DNA of 64,000 nt from Dermatophilaceae bacterium Sec6.4 (GTDB lineage: Bacteria > Actinomycetota > Actinomycetes > Actinomycetales > Dermatophilaceae). Position numbers and translations under genes: made by a program. The notes beneath the pieces are model-generated. The model ran no database searches and was not told the origin of the DNA. It was given only the letters and a program-made list of their open reading frames with translations. Below are positions 10,237 through 19,124 of the stretch, one piece after another. How positions within the stretch are numbered: the stretch's first letter is position 1; each line of letters opens with the position of its first letter. Location: the NCBI GenBank assembly GCA_039636865.1, contig CP144172.1, positions 2,790,001-2,854,000 on the forward strand, in the 5' to 3' direction.

Positions 10237-11558
10237 GATGCTCTCTCTTCCAGTGGCTGCGCCACGCTTTTTGCAGATTGTGTCGCGTTGAGGTCGTCGT
10301 CCGACTGCTCCAGAACGCGTTCGATCACTACTGTCGCGAGTTGGTGTCGACGACCTGCCATCCGCTCGGCCGTCAGCCGTAGATCACCGAGTTGTGCGCT
10401 CGCACCGGGGATCGGGACCCGGCCGACCAGTTTGCCGAGCAGACCCCCCACCGTGTCGACGTCGTCCTCCTCGATCGTCACGTCGAAGTGTTCGGCCACG
10501 TCGTCCACGGACATCCGGGCCGGCACCCGCACCTTGCCGCCGCCCAGCTCCTCGGTGCCCGGCGTGGCGCGGTCGTACTCGTCGTCGATTTCTCCGACGA
10601 CCTCCTCCACGATGTCTTCGAGCGTTACCAGACCCGCGGTCCCGCCGTACTCGTCGATGACCACCGCGAAGTGGCGTCGCGCGACCTGCATCTCTCTCAG
10701 CAGATCGTCCGCCGGCTTGCTGTCGGGCACGTAGACGGCAGATCGCATCACGGCGTCGCAGGCAGCACGCGAGTCAACCCGCCCGTCGACCAACCTGCCC
10801 GCCACGTCCTTGAAGTAGAGAATCCCGATGATGTCATCTGGCCCGTCGTCCACCACCGGGATGCGGGAGAATCCCGTGCGCTGAAACAACGACATCGCCT
10901 GGCGCAGCGTCTTGGCCCGGTCGATGGTGACCATGTCGGTGCGCGGCACCATCAACTCGTGGGCCAACGTGTCACCCAGCTCGAAGACCGAGTGGATCAT
11001 CTTGCGCTCATCGGCCTCGATCAGTTCCGAGTCGGTTGCCAGGTCGACGTATTCGCGCAACTCCGCTTCTGAATCGAAGGGGCCGTTGAGGTAACCGTGC
11101 CCGGGCGTCACCGCGTTCCCCAGCGCGACGAGGAGCCGGGCGATCGGACCCATCAACGTGCGAAGGCTGAGCACGATCGGTGCCACGAACAGTGAGATGG
11201 CTTCGCCGTGCTGACGACCCAGCGTTCGCGGAGACACCCCCACCAGCACAAAGGATGCCAGCGCCATCACGGCGATGGACACCAGGAGCCGGGCCCAGAG
11301 AGAACTTACGGCATCACCGACGGCGATCGTGACCAGCACCGCCGCCGTGGCCTCTGCCAGCACCCGGAGCAGCGCAAGGGTCATAGCGACCGCGCCGCTG
11401 TCTTTGACCAGTTCGAGCAACGCGGGCGCTCCGCGGCGTCCATCGTCGACGAGATCTTCCACGTGGTGCACGCCCATGCGTGCCACTGCGGATTCGGTGG
11501 CGGCGAGTAGGAATCCGAAGATCACCGATAGCAGCGCAAAGACCAACAACAACGTCAT
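10233..11558 (-). CDS. CNNM/HlyC-CorC family membrane protein with CBS domains
   Basis: A 441-residue membrane protein. The N-terminal DUF21/CNNM domain (about residues 1-185) has hydrophobic segments LLLVFALLSVIFGFLLAA, VAMTLALLRVLAEATAAVLV and LLVSIAVMALASFVLVGV; a CBS pair follows (MVPRTDMVTIDRAKTLRQA and IDEYGGTAGLVTLEDIVEE) and then a CorC_HlyC domain near the C-terminus. The family takes part in magnesium/cobalt efflux or divalent-cation homeostasis. It is embedded between ybeY (7 nt) and era (4-nt overlap), a conserved order. Confidence 0.92.
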   Translation of the reverse strand: MTLLLVFALLSVIFGFLLAATESAVARMGVHHVEDLVDDGRRGAPALLELVKDSGAVAMTLALLRVLAEATAAVLVTIAVGDAVSSLWARLLVSIAVMALASFVLVGVSPRTLGRQHGEAISLFVAPIVLSLRTLMGPIARLLVALGNAVTPGHGYLNGPFDSEAELREYVDLATDSELIEADERKMIHSVFELGDTLAHELMVPRTDMVTIDRAKTLRQAMSLFQRTGFSRIPVVDDGPDDIIGILYFKDVAGRLVDGRVDSRAACDAVMRSAVYVPDSKPADDLLREMQVARRHFAVVIDEYGGTAGLVTLEDIVEEVVGEIDDEYDRATPGTEELGGGKVRVPARMSVDDVAEHFDVTIEEDDVDTVGGLLGKLVGRVPIPGASAQLGDLRLTAERMAGRRHQLATVVIERVLEQSDDDLNATQSAKSVAQPLEERAS

Positions 11559-11565
11559 CGCGGCT

Positions 11566-12057
11566 TCACTGCCCCGTCGGCGGGGCGATCCTCACGACCG
11601 GTAGGTCACGCGTGGCGAGAAACCGCAGCAGCAGCGTGCGCTGTAGGGAGAACATTTCCTGTCGCTCGTCGGGCTCCACGTGGTCGAAACCCAGCAGGTG
11701 CAGGATGCCGTGCACGGTGAGCAGCAACAGCTCCTCCTCGGTGGTGTGCCCAGCTTCGGCTGCCTGAGTGGCAGCCACCGTCGGACACAGCACGAGATCG
11801 CCGAGCACACCCTCCTGCGCGTCGTCAGCGCTGTGCCCCGGGCGCAGCTCATCCATCGGGAAGCTCATGACGTCGGTCGGACCGGGCAGGTCCAGCCACT
11901 GCACGTGCAGCACTTCCATCGCGGCCTCGTCGATCACCCGGACACACAGATCGGCCTGCGGGTGCACATTCAGCTCATCCATGACGAAGGTCGAGCAGGC
12001 ATGCAGTTCATCCAGATCGACCTCGACGTCGGTCTCATTCAGCAGGTCGATGCTCAC
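11566..12057 (-). CDS. ybeY: Endoribonuclease YbeY (16S rRNA maturation, ribosome quality control)
   Basis: A 163-residue zinc-dependent RNase. The defining H3xH5xH motif is present as HGILHLLGFDH, with the conserved PTDVMSFPMDE strand upstream. It acts in 16S rRNA 3'-end maturation. Its ATG overlaps the phoH stop by 4 nt. Confidence 0.96.
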   Translation of the reverse strand: MSIDLLNETDVEVDLDELHACSTFVMDELNVHPQADLCVRVIDEAAMEVLHVQWLDLPGPTDVMSFPMDELRPGHSADDAQEGVLGDLVLCPTVAATQAAEAGHTTEEELLLLTVHGILHLLGFDHVEPDERQEMFSLQRTLLLRFLATRDLPVVRIAPPTGQ

Positions 12058-13094
12058 GAGAGACCCCGCGAGATACCGGTCGGCCGAGCCTCATAAGACT
12101 CGTACGCCTCCACGATCGCGCTCACGAGTCGGTGCCGCACCACGTCGCTGGAGTTCAGATGCGCGAAATGTACGTCGTCCACGTCGTCGAGGATGCCCTG
12201 GACCACGCGTAGGCCCGATTTGGTGCCACCTGGCAGATCGACCTGGGTGACGTCACCGGTGATGACCATCTTGGAACCGAAACCGAGTCGCGTCAGAAAC
12301 ATCTTCATCTGCTCGGCGGAGGTGTTCTGTGCCTCATCCAGAATGACGAATGCGTCGTTCAGGGTGCGCCCGCGCATGTAGGCCAGCGGTGCGACCTCGA
12401 TCGTGCCGGACGCCATCAACCGCGCCATCAGCTCGGGGTCGACCATGTCGTGCAGCGCGTCGTAGAGCGGACGCAGGTAGGGGTCGATCTTGTCGGTGAG
12501 GGTCCCCGGCAGGAATCCCAGATGCTCGCCAGCTTCGACAGCGGGCCTGGTCAGGATGATGCGACTGACCTGCTTGGCCTGCAACGCAGCGACTGCCTTG
12601 GCCATTGCCAGGTAGGTCTTACCGGTGCCCGCAGGGCCGATGCCGAAGACGATCGTGTTGTCGTCGATCGCGTCGACGTACTGCTTCTGCCCCAGCGTCT
12701 TGGGCCGGATGGTGCGACCGCGGCTGCTCACGATGTTCATCGTCAGCACGTCGGCGGGCCGCTCCCCCTTGTCGGAGCGCAACATCGCTATCGACCGCTG
12801 AACAGCGTCGGCATTCAACGGCTGCCCGGCCTCGATGACCAGCAGCAGCTCATCGAGCAGCTCCTCGACCAACGCCATGTCGGCCGGCAGACCTTCGAGA
12901 TGAAATTCGTTGCCGCGCACGTGGATCACCAGGCCTGGAAAGCCTCGTTCGATGGTCCGCAACAACTCGTCGTGCGGGCCGAGCAACGTCACCATCGAAA
13001 CGGTGTCGGGCAACTGCACGGTGTGACCGGCCACTACATCTCGTGGCCGCTGACCGGATTCGGAGGACCTGGCAGGACGGTGGGGTGCTGTCAT
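12054..13094 (-). CDS. PhoH-family ATPase
   Basis: A 346-residue PhoH-like protein. Walker A is [16 protein letters not shown], Walker [12 protein letters not shown], and the sensor region is [15 protein letters not shown]. The first 100 residues carry the small KH-like domain usual in this subgroup ([17 protein letters not shown]). PhoH proteins are cytoplasmic nucleotide hydrolases or RNA helicases linked with YbeY in RNA metabolism; here they overlap by 4 nt. Confidence 0.94.
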   Translation of the reverse strand: MTAPHRPARSSESGQRPRDVVAGHTVQLPDTVSMVTLLGPHDELLRTIERGFPGLVIHVRGNEFHLEGLPADMALVEELLDELLLVIEAGQPLNADAVQRSIAMLRSDKGERPADVLTMNIVSSRGRTIRPKTLGQKQYVDAIDDNTIVFGIGPAGTGKTYLAMAKAVAALQAKQVSRIILTRPAVEAGEHLGFLPGTLTDKIDPYLRPLYDALHDMVDPELMARLMASGTIEVAPLAYMRGRTLNDAFVILDEAQNTSAEQMKMFLTRLGFGSKMVITGDVTQVDLPGGTKSGLRVVQGILDDVDDVHFAHLNSSDVVRHRLVSAIVEAYESYEARPTGISRGLS

Positions 13095-13141
13095 TGTGAT
13101 CCCAGTCTACGGTCGTCCACCGACACGCACCCACGCGATTT

Positions 13142-13888
13142 TCACCAGCGCAGCCGGGCGGACAGCACGGCGATGGCCGCCGGGCCGGCCGTAGAACTAC
13201 GCAGCACCCCCGGCCCGAGTCGCACTGCGTCGGCGCCTCGCTCGGTCAACGCGGTGAGCTCACGGTCGCTGATTCCGCCTTCCGGACCCACGATGAGCAT
13301 CAACCGCTCGGCATGACGCAGACCATCCAGCTCCAGCTCACCGATGCCGGTCGTCGCCGCCTCGTGCAGCGCGAGTACCCGCGCGCCGCTGATCTGTCCC
13401 ACCAACGCAGCGGTCGTCACCAACTGCTCGACGACCGGCACATCGGCGCGTCGCGACTGCTTCGCGGCGGCCGTGACCACCGTCTCCCACTTGCGATGCG
13501 CCCGGGCGGCACGGTCCGCACGCCACTGCACGACACTTCGCTCAGCAGCCCACGGCACGATCGTGTCCACGCCCAGCTCGGTGGCCGCCTCGATGGCCTG
13601 CTCGTCCCGGCCACCCTTGGCCAGTGCCTGCACGAGCGTCAGACGCGGCCCCTCCTGGACGGGACGTTGGATCAGCTGGACAAGGACCGTCAATACGTCC
13701 TGATCGGCGGCGGCAACCTGTCCCACCACGACCGTGCCGGAACCATCGGCGAGCTGGACGGGCTCACCAGGGGCCATCCGACGCACCCGCACCGCATGAC
13801 GACCCTCCGGACCGTCCACCGATACCAGCGCGCCCACCGCGACATCCCGCAGCGACCCCGGCGCCGCCCAGAACATCGGTGCGGTCAT
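13142..13888 (-). CDS. rsmE: 16S rRNA (uracil-1498-N3)-methyltransferase
   Basis: A 248-residue SPOUT methyltransferase. The N-terminal PUA-like part is HAVRVRRMAPGEPVQLADG; the knotted SAM site is LIVGPEGGISDRELTALTERGADAVRLGPGVLRSSTA. It methylates U1498 of 16S rRNA in the decoding site. It follows dnaJ by 9 nt, the standard actinobacterial order. Confidence 0.95.
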   Translation of the reverse strand: MTAPMFWAAPGSLRDVAVGALVSVDGPEGRHAVRVRRMAPGEPVQLADGSGTVVVGQVAAADQDVLTVLVQLIQRPVQEGPRLTLVQALAKGGRDEQAIEAATELGVDTIVPWAAERSVVQWRADRAARAHRKWETVVTAAAKQSRRADVPVVEQLVTTAALVGQISGARVLALHEAATTGIGELELDGLRHAERLMLIVGPEGGISDRELTALTERGADAVRLGPGVLRSSTAGPAAIAVLSARLRW

Positions 13889-13897
13889 CGCAGGACG

Positions 13898-15022
13898 CTA
13901 CTTCTGCTTGAAGGCGTCGCGTAGCTTGCCGAGCAGACCCTGACCGACCGGCTGGAAGTTGCCCACCGGGGCCTCTTCGCCGCGTTCTTTGGCGAGCTGA
14001 CGCAGCAGTTCCTCCTGCTGGTGGTCCAGCTTGGTCGGCGTGCGGACGTTCGCATGCACAAGGAGGTCCCCGCGGATTCCCAAGCGCAATTTCGTGACGC
14101 CCAGACCCTTCAGAGTGATGACGTCGCCCGGCTGGGTGCCTACCCGCACCGTCACCTTCCGCTCACCGTCGAAGGTCTCCAACGGCAGGTCGGTGCCCAG
14201 CGCGGCCGCTGTCATCGGCAGCTCCACCGAGCAGTGCAGATCGTCGCCCTGACGCTGGAAGGTCGGATGTTTGCCGATGCGGACCTCGAGGTAGAGGTCA
14301 CCCGCCGGCCCACCGCCAGGGCCGACCTCACCTTCACCGGAGAGCTGGATGCGGGTACCGGTGTCGACCCCTGCAGGCACCTGGATGGAAATCGTGCGAC
14401 GGTCCCGGACGCGTCCTTCCCCGGAGCATTCGAAACACGGATCGGTGATGATCTCGCCGAATCCGCGGCATGCCGAGCAGGGTCGGGTGGTCATGACCTG
14501 GCCCAGGAAGGAGCGCTGGACCTGCTGTACCTGACCGGCACCGCGGCACACGTCACAGGTGCGCTTGCCGGTGCCGGGACGGGCTCCGTCTCCGTCGCAG
14601 GTGTTACACAGCGTCGCAGTGTCGAACGTGACGTCCTGCTCGCCGCCGAAGACAGCCGTCCGCAGCTCGAGATCGACCGGGATCAGGGCGTCCTGGCCGC
14701 GCTGGGCGCGTGAACGGGTGTTGCCCGCTCCAGCCGCCGTCCCCCCGAAGAAGGCATCCATGATGTCGCTGAAGGAGAAACCCTGACCGAACCCGGCAGC
14801 ACCCTGGCCGCCGTACGGGTCCTGGCCCATGTCGTAGGACGACTTCTTCGCCGGGTCCGACAACACGTCGTACGCCTGGGAAACGGACTTGAATTCTTCA
14901 GAGGCCTCGTCACCGGGGTTGACATCCGGGTGCAGTTTGCGGGCGAGGCGTCGGTAAGAGCGTTTGATCTCTTCCGGGCTGGCGTCTCGTGAGACACCGA
15001 GGACGGAGTAGTAGTCGTTCAC
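13898..15022 (-). CDS. dnaJ: Chaperone DnaJ (second, hrcA-linked copy type)
   Basis: A 374-residue full-length J protein. The J domain has HPD in KLHPDVNPGDE; a Gly-rich linker follows; the zinc-finger domain has all four CxxCxGxG repeats (CNTCDGDG, CDVCRGAG, CSACRGFG, CFECSGEG); two substrate-binding beta domains come last. It stimulates DnaK ATPase. It lies directly downstream of hrcA, so it should be under HrcA/CIRCE heat-shock control. Confidence 0.97.
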   Translation of the reverse strand: MNDYYSVLGVSRDASPEEIKRSYRRLARKLHPDVNPGDEASEEFKSVSQAYDVLSDPAKKSSYDMGQDPYGGQGAAGFGQGFSFSDIMDAFFGGTAAGAGNTRSRAQRGQDALIPVDLELRTAVFGGEQDVTFDTATLCNTCDGDGARPGTGKRTCDVCRGAGQVQQVQRSFLGQVMTTRPCSACRGFGEIITDPCFECSGEGRVRDRRTISIQVPAGVDTGTRIQLSGEGEVGPGGGPAGDLYLEVRIGKHPTFQRQGDDLHCSVELPMTAAALGTDLPLETFDGERKVTVRVGTQPGDVITLKGLGVTKLRLGIRGDLLVHANVRTPTKLDHQQEELLRQLAKERGEEAPVGNFQPVGQGLLGKLRDAFKQK

Positions 15023-15078
15023 AAATGTCCTTCTCAGCTGGTCTTGCTTCGATCGGTTCGGGTCGGTGCGGGTAGAAC

Positions 15079-16110
15079 TCAGCTCTCGTCCAAAATCTCC
15101 GAGACGTACCGCGCGACTGCTCGTACCGCAGCCATGGTGCTCGGGTAGTCCATCCGGGTGGGTCCGAGTATTCCCAGCCCGGCATGCGAAGCGATGCCGT
15201 AGGTAGAGCTGACGACCGATGCGCCGCGCAGCCCATCCACCGTATTCTCCGCGCCGATGCGCACGGCAACTGAGTGGGCTGATTCGGTAGTCATCTGTCC
15301 GAGCAAACGCAACAACACGACATGTTCTTCCAACGCCTGCAGGACCGGACCGATCGTCATCGGAAAATCGTGCACCGAACGGGCCAGATGCGCGGTGCCC
15401 GCGAGGACGACACGCTCCTCACGCTGCTGAGCCAGGGCCTCGGCGAGCACGGCGATGACCAGCCCGGCAGTTTCGCGGTGTTGCGGCGCCATGGCATCGA
15501 TTACCGCGGGTAGCAGCGGGATCCCATCGGACCAGGTGGCACCGGCGACAGCCTCATTGACCCGGTCGCGCAGCGTACGCAGCAGATCCTGACCGGCTTC
15601 GGCGACCAAATCGACGTCGACCGGCACGACCCGCTGCTCGACCCGCCCGTTGGACAGGATGACCACGGCCATCAACCGGTCACCGCCCAACGGAACCAAC
15701 TCGATGTGTCGAATGGTCGCGGGATTCAGCGACGGGTACTGCATCACAGCGACCTGGTTGGTCAACGACGAGAGCAGCCGCACCGTGCGATCGACCACAT
15801 CATCCAGATCGACGGCGTGCGCGAGAAAGGTCTGCACGGCCGAGCGCTCCGCCCGTGACATCGGCTTGATCTCACTGAGCCGGTCCACGAATGCCCGGTA
15901 GCCCGCGTCGGTAGGCACCCGACCGGCGGAGGTGTGCGGGGCCATGATCAGCCCCTCCTCCTCCAGTACGGCCATATCGTTGCGGACCGTGGCGGCGCTG
16001 ACGCCCAGCCGGTGACGGTCCAGCAGGGCCTTCGAGCCGACGGGTTCGGAGGTGGCCACATAGTCCTGCACGATGGCGCGCAGAACTTCCGCGCGACGTT
16101 CTTGGCTCAT
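15079..16110 (-). CDS. hrcA: Heat-inducible transcription repressor HrcA
   Basis: A 343-residue repressor of class I heat-shock genes, with the winged-helix N-terminus EPVGSKALLDRHRLGVSAATVRNDMAVLEEEGLI and the GAF-like core. I start it at the ATG at 16110, which has GGGGAGGTGAC directly upstream; a frame 12 codons longer exists but has no ribosome-binding site. A CIRCE operator lies 30 nt upstream, indicating autoregulation. Confidence 0.96.
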   Translation of the reverse strand: MSQERRAEVLRAIVQDYVATSEPVGSKALLDRHRLGVSAATVRNDMAVLEEEGLIMAPHTSAGRVPTDAGYRAFVDRLSEIKPMSRAERSAVQTFLAHAVDLDDVVDRTVRLLSSLTNQVAVMQYPSLNPATIRHIELVPLGGDRLMAVVILSNGRVEQRVVPVDVDLVAEAGQDLLRTLRDRVNEAVAGATWSDGIPLLPAVIDAMAPQHRETAGLVIAVLAEALAQQREERVVLAGTAHLARSVHDFPMTIGPVLQALEEHVVLLRLLGQMTTESAHSVAVRIGAENTVDGLRGASVVSSTYGIASHAGLGILGPTRMDYPSTMAAVRAVARYVSEILDES

Positions 16111-16139
16111 GTCACCTCCCCAGGCGGCATCGTCGGTGG

Positions 16140-16166
16140 CTGGCACTCGGGCATATCGAGTGCCAA
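16140..16166. promoter_or_regulatory. CIRCE operator (HrcA-binding site)
   Basis: TGGCACTC, nine bases, GAGTGCCA (arms at 16141-16148 and 16158-16165) matches the CIRCE consensus TTAGCACTC-N9-GAGTGCTAA with the expected spacing. It sits in front of hrcA and also upstream of the divergent DUF3097 gene. Confidence 0.92.
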
Positions 16167-16235
16167 GTCTACGTGCTCAAGACGTCAGGCGTGTCGCCCC
16201 GTCCGGCGCCCGCAGCCGCCGCATACGCTCGCGGG

Positions 16236-17105
16236 GTGAGCAGCGATCGATACGGCGGCGATGTCCTGAGCAGCGACTGGCGCGCGCCCCGGCGTGGCCG
16301 ATCGACCCCTGTCGATGCCGTTGTCGGCCTCGTCATCGAGGACGTCGAGACGGGCTTCTGCGGCGCGGTGACCCGGGTGGAAAAGGCCGGCGGGATGCAC
16401 GTCGTCCACCTCGAAGACCGCCGCGGCCGCAGCAAGGCGTTCACGCTCGGCCCCGGATTCCTGTTGGACGGTAAACCGGTCGAGCTGAGGGCAGTCAAGA
16501 ACACCGAAGCCATCGATGCTGTACGCGCGGCCGCCACGCGTACGGCAAGCGGGTCACGGGCGGTGGCGGGTACCGCGGCATGCGTCGCGTCCGGGTCACG
16601 GATCTTCGTCGAGGGGCGCCACGATGCAGAGCTCGTGGAGAAAGTCTGGGGCGACGACCTGCGTATCGAGGGTGTCGTGGTGGAGCTTCTGGAGGGGGTG
16701 GACGATCTCACCGGCGTCATCCGCGACTTCCGCCCGGCCCCTGGCCGGCGGATGGGCGTCCTGGTGGACCACCTCGTGCCGGGTACCAAGGAATCACGCA
16801 TCGTCGCGGACGCTCTCTCGTCCTACCGAGGTGACGACGTGCTGGTGGTCGGCCACCCGTACATCGACGTCTGGGAGTCGGTACGACCCGAGCGACTCGG
16901 CTGGGAGGACTGGCCGCTGATCCCGCGCGGCCAGTCGTGGAAGCACGGCATCCTCGCCGAGCTCGGCTGGCCGCATGCCGACCAGCGCGATGTCGCGCAC
17001 GGCTGGAAGCGCATCCTGTCGACGGTCCGTTCCTACGCCGATCTGCAGCCGGAGCTCCTGGGCCGGGTCGAAGAACTCATCGATTTCGTCACGGCGCCGC
17101 AATGA
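16236..17105 (+). CDS. DUF3097 family protein
   Basis: About 289 residues from the GTG at 16236 (VSSDRYGGDVL), which is where family similarity starts; the open frame begins at 16173. Segments such as RIFVEGRHDAELVEKVWGDD, RRMGVLVDHLVPGTKES, VLVVGHPYIDVWESVRPERL and QSWKHGILAELGW are characteristic of this actinobacterial family. The first and second segments resemble the TOPRIM fold (Glu, then DH), so a nucleic-acid role is possible, but the function is unknown. It is divergent from hrcA and the CIRCE element lies in the shared gap. Confidence 0.85.
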   Translation: MSSDRYGGDVLSSDWRAPRRGRSTPVDAVVGLVIEDVETGFCGAVTRVEKAGGMHVVHLEDRRGRSKAFTLGPGFLLDGKPVELRAVKNTEAIDAVRAAATRTASGSRAVAGTAACVASGSRIFVEGRHDAELVEKVWGDDLRIEGVVVELLEGVDDLTGVIRDFRPAPGRRMGVLVDHLVPGTKESRIVADALSSYRGDDVLVVGHPYIDVWESVRPERLGWEDWPLIPRGQSWKHGILAELGWPHADQRDVAHGWKRILSTVRSYADLQPELLGRVEELIDFVTAPQ

Positions 17106-17115
17106 GGCCGGCCCT

Positions 17116-18051
17116 GTGACACCTGGCCCGAACGCACCTGTCTTACCGGCAGCTGTGCGCGCCGAGTTGGTCGCCGTAGTGGCGACCGTCGGTCCGGACG
17201 GCCCCGCTGTGCTCGCAGCCGGGCAGCCGCCGCGCCTACCGGCCGGTGCGCTGCAGGCGACCGGCGATTCTTTGCAGGAAGGCGTGCGCGCTTTTGCGGC
17301 CGAGCAGACCGGACATTCGCTGGGCTACGTCGAGCAGCTCTACACCTTCGCCGATCTCGGGCGCGCCGACCCCGCTGCTGCCCATGACGGCACCGCGAGG
17401 GTCATCTCCATCTCCTACCTCGGCCTGACCCGCGCGGACTCAGGTGCACCGGAGTGGACGGCTGCCTATTCGCTCCTGCCCTGGGAGGACCGCCGGTCCG
17501 TGGGCACCGCGGCTGCACTGCTGGAGGAGCTGGAGCGTTGGACACTGGCTGCGAGCGGGGCAACGCGCGCGAACCGACGAGAACGACGTAACCACCTTTT
17601 CGGCACAGCCGACCTGCCCTGGCGACCTGAGCTCGCTCTGCAACGATACGAATTGCTTTGGGAGGCAGGCATCGTCGGCGAATCACCGCGTGCTCGACAT
17701 CCTGGAGTCGACTCCGGGATCGTTATGCTGCACGATCACCGCCGGATCCTCGCGACAGGCCTGTCCCGATTGCGCTCGGCACTGCAGTACCGCCCAGTCG
17801 TCTTCGAGCTGATGGCGCCGACCTTCACCCTGGGTCAGCTCCAAGAGGTCGTCGAAGCACTCGCGGGCCAGGACCTGCACAAACAAAACTTCCGCAGACT
17901 GGTCGAGCAGCAGCATCAGTTGGTCGAACCCACGGGCGAGTCCGAGCACGGAACCGGTGGACGACCGGCGCGGCTCTACCGATTCCGCCGAGAGGTCTTC
18001 GCCGAACGCGCCCAGGTCGGCACCAAACTGCCGATCCCGCGGGCGCGCTGA
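17116..18051 (+). CDS. nrtR: NrtR-type NAD-responsive transcriptional regulator
   Basis: A 311-residue protein with a Nudix-like N-terminus and a winged-helix C-terminus. The C-terminal signature is clear: LRSALQYRPVVFELMAPTFTLGQLQEVVEAL and then HKQNFRRLV and GGRPARLYRF. The Nudix box around TGDSLQEGVRAFAAEQTG has lost the REx2EE catalytic pattern, as is known for NrtR regulators that sense ADP-ribose or related NAD metabolites instead of hydrolysing them. The start is GTG at 17116 with GAGG upstream. It lies directly before nadABC, its likely target. It begins 10 nt after the DUF3097 stop. Confidence 0.82.
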   Translation: MTPGPNAPVLPAAVRAELVAVVATVGPDGPAVLAAGQPPRLPAGALQATGDSLQEGVRAFAAEQTGHSLGYVEQLYTFADLGRADPAAAHDGTARVISISYLGLTRADSGAPEWTAAYSLLPWEDRRSVGTAAALLEELERWTLAASGATRANRRERRNHLFGTADLPWRPELALQRYELLWEAGIVGESPRARHPGVDSGIVMLHDHRRILATGLSRLRSALQYRPVVFELMAPTFTLGQLQEVVEALAGQDLHKQNFRRLVEQQHQLVEPTGESEHGTGGRPARLYRFRREVFAERAQVGTKLPIPRAR

Positions 18052-18109
18052 CCGCGAGCGCAGCACAACAACGCGACGTGACAACGCAGGACAGACGGAC
18101 TGGGTGTTA

Positions 18110-18141
18110 TGCTCAGTATCAGCATTTACTCAATCAGAGTA
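18110..18141. promoter_or_regulatory. Tandem dyads before nadA, candidate NrtR operator with -10 box
   Basis: Two 15-bp dyads, TGCTC-AGTAT-CAGCA (18110-18124) and TACTC-AATCA-GAGTA (18127-18141), start 17 bp apart between nrtR and nadA. A TATGCT -10-like box (18108-18113) overlaps the first. I saw no good -35 box. Confidence 0.5.
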
Positions 18142-18164
18142 TTACCGGCTGTGGAGGTACCGAG

Positions 18165-19124
18165 ATGACCGCGACGACGTACGACAAGGTCCGGCACGTG
18201 ATACCCGAGGTCGAGTGGGCCACCTTCACCGACGACATTGCCGCGATCCTGGCCCTGAAGACCGAGCAGGACGCGGTGATCCTCGCCCACAACTACATGA
18301 CTCCGGAGATCTACCACGGGGTCGCGGACATCGTGGGCGACTCCCTCGCATTGGCCCGCGAGGCCCAGCATGTGCAACAGGGCACCATCGTGCTCGCCGG
18401 AGTCCACTTCATGGCCGAGACCGCGAAGCTGCTCAACCCCTCCAAGCGAGTGCTTCTGCCTGACCTTCGTTCGGGTTGCTCACTCGCCGAAAGCATTACG
18501 CCGCACGATGTACGGGCGCTACGCGCCGAGCACCCCGGCGTGCCAGTCGTCACCTACGTCAATACCTCGGCGGCGATCAAGGCCGAGAGCGACATCTGCT
18601 GCACCTCCGGAAATGCGGAGCGCGTCATCGCATCGCTCGGTGTACGACGGGTCATCATGATTCCGGACCAGTACCTCGCGCGAAACATCGCCGCACGGAT
18701 GGGTATCGAGGTCATCACCCACCCCGGGGCCTGCGAGGTACACGAGCGGTTCACCCCGCTGGACATCGCCGAAATCAGACAGGGTCACGAGGGGGTCGTG
18801 GTTCTCGCGCACCCGGAATGCCCGCCCGACGTGGTGCAGGTCGCCGACTTCGCCGGATCGACCGCAGACATGCAGGCCTACGTGCAGAACCACCGTCCGG
18901 CCAAGGTCGCGCTGATCACGGAATGCTCGATGTCGGACAACGTCGCGGCCGACCATCCGGATATCGAGTTCGTCCGACCGTGCAACCTGTGCCCGCACAT
19001 GAAGCGCAACACCCTCGCCAGCATCCGCACCTCGCTGCAGGCCGGTACCAACGAGATCACCATCGACCCCGCGACTGAGGACGCCGCGCGGCTGTCGATC
19101 GAGCGCATGCTGGCGGTGTCCTGA
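18165..19124 (+). CDS. nadA: Quinolinate synthase
   Basis: A 319-residue [4Fe-4S] enzyme that condenses iminoaspartate with dihydroxyacetone phosphate to quinolinate. Cluster-ligand cysteines are visible in LRSGCSLAES, in or near the SDICCTSGNAE segment, and in RPCNLCPHMKRNTL. The start at 18165 has GGAGG nine bases upstream. First gene of nadABC. Confidence 0.95.
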   Translation: MTATTYDKVRHVIPEVEWATFTDDIAAILALKTEQDAVILAHNYMTPEIYHGVADIVGDSLALAREAQHVQQGTIVLAGVHFMAETAKLLNPSKRVLLPDLRSGCSLAESITPHDVRALRAEHPGVPVVTYVNTSAAIKAESDICCTSGNAERVIASLGVRRVIMIPDQYLARNIAARMGIEVITHPGACEVHERFTPLDIAEIRQGHEGVVVLAHPECPPDVVQVADFAGSTADMQAYVQNHRPAKVALITECSMSDNVAADHPDIEFVRPCNLCPHMKRNTLASIRTSLQAGTNEITIDPATEDAARLSIERMLAVS

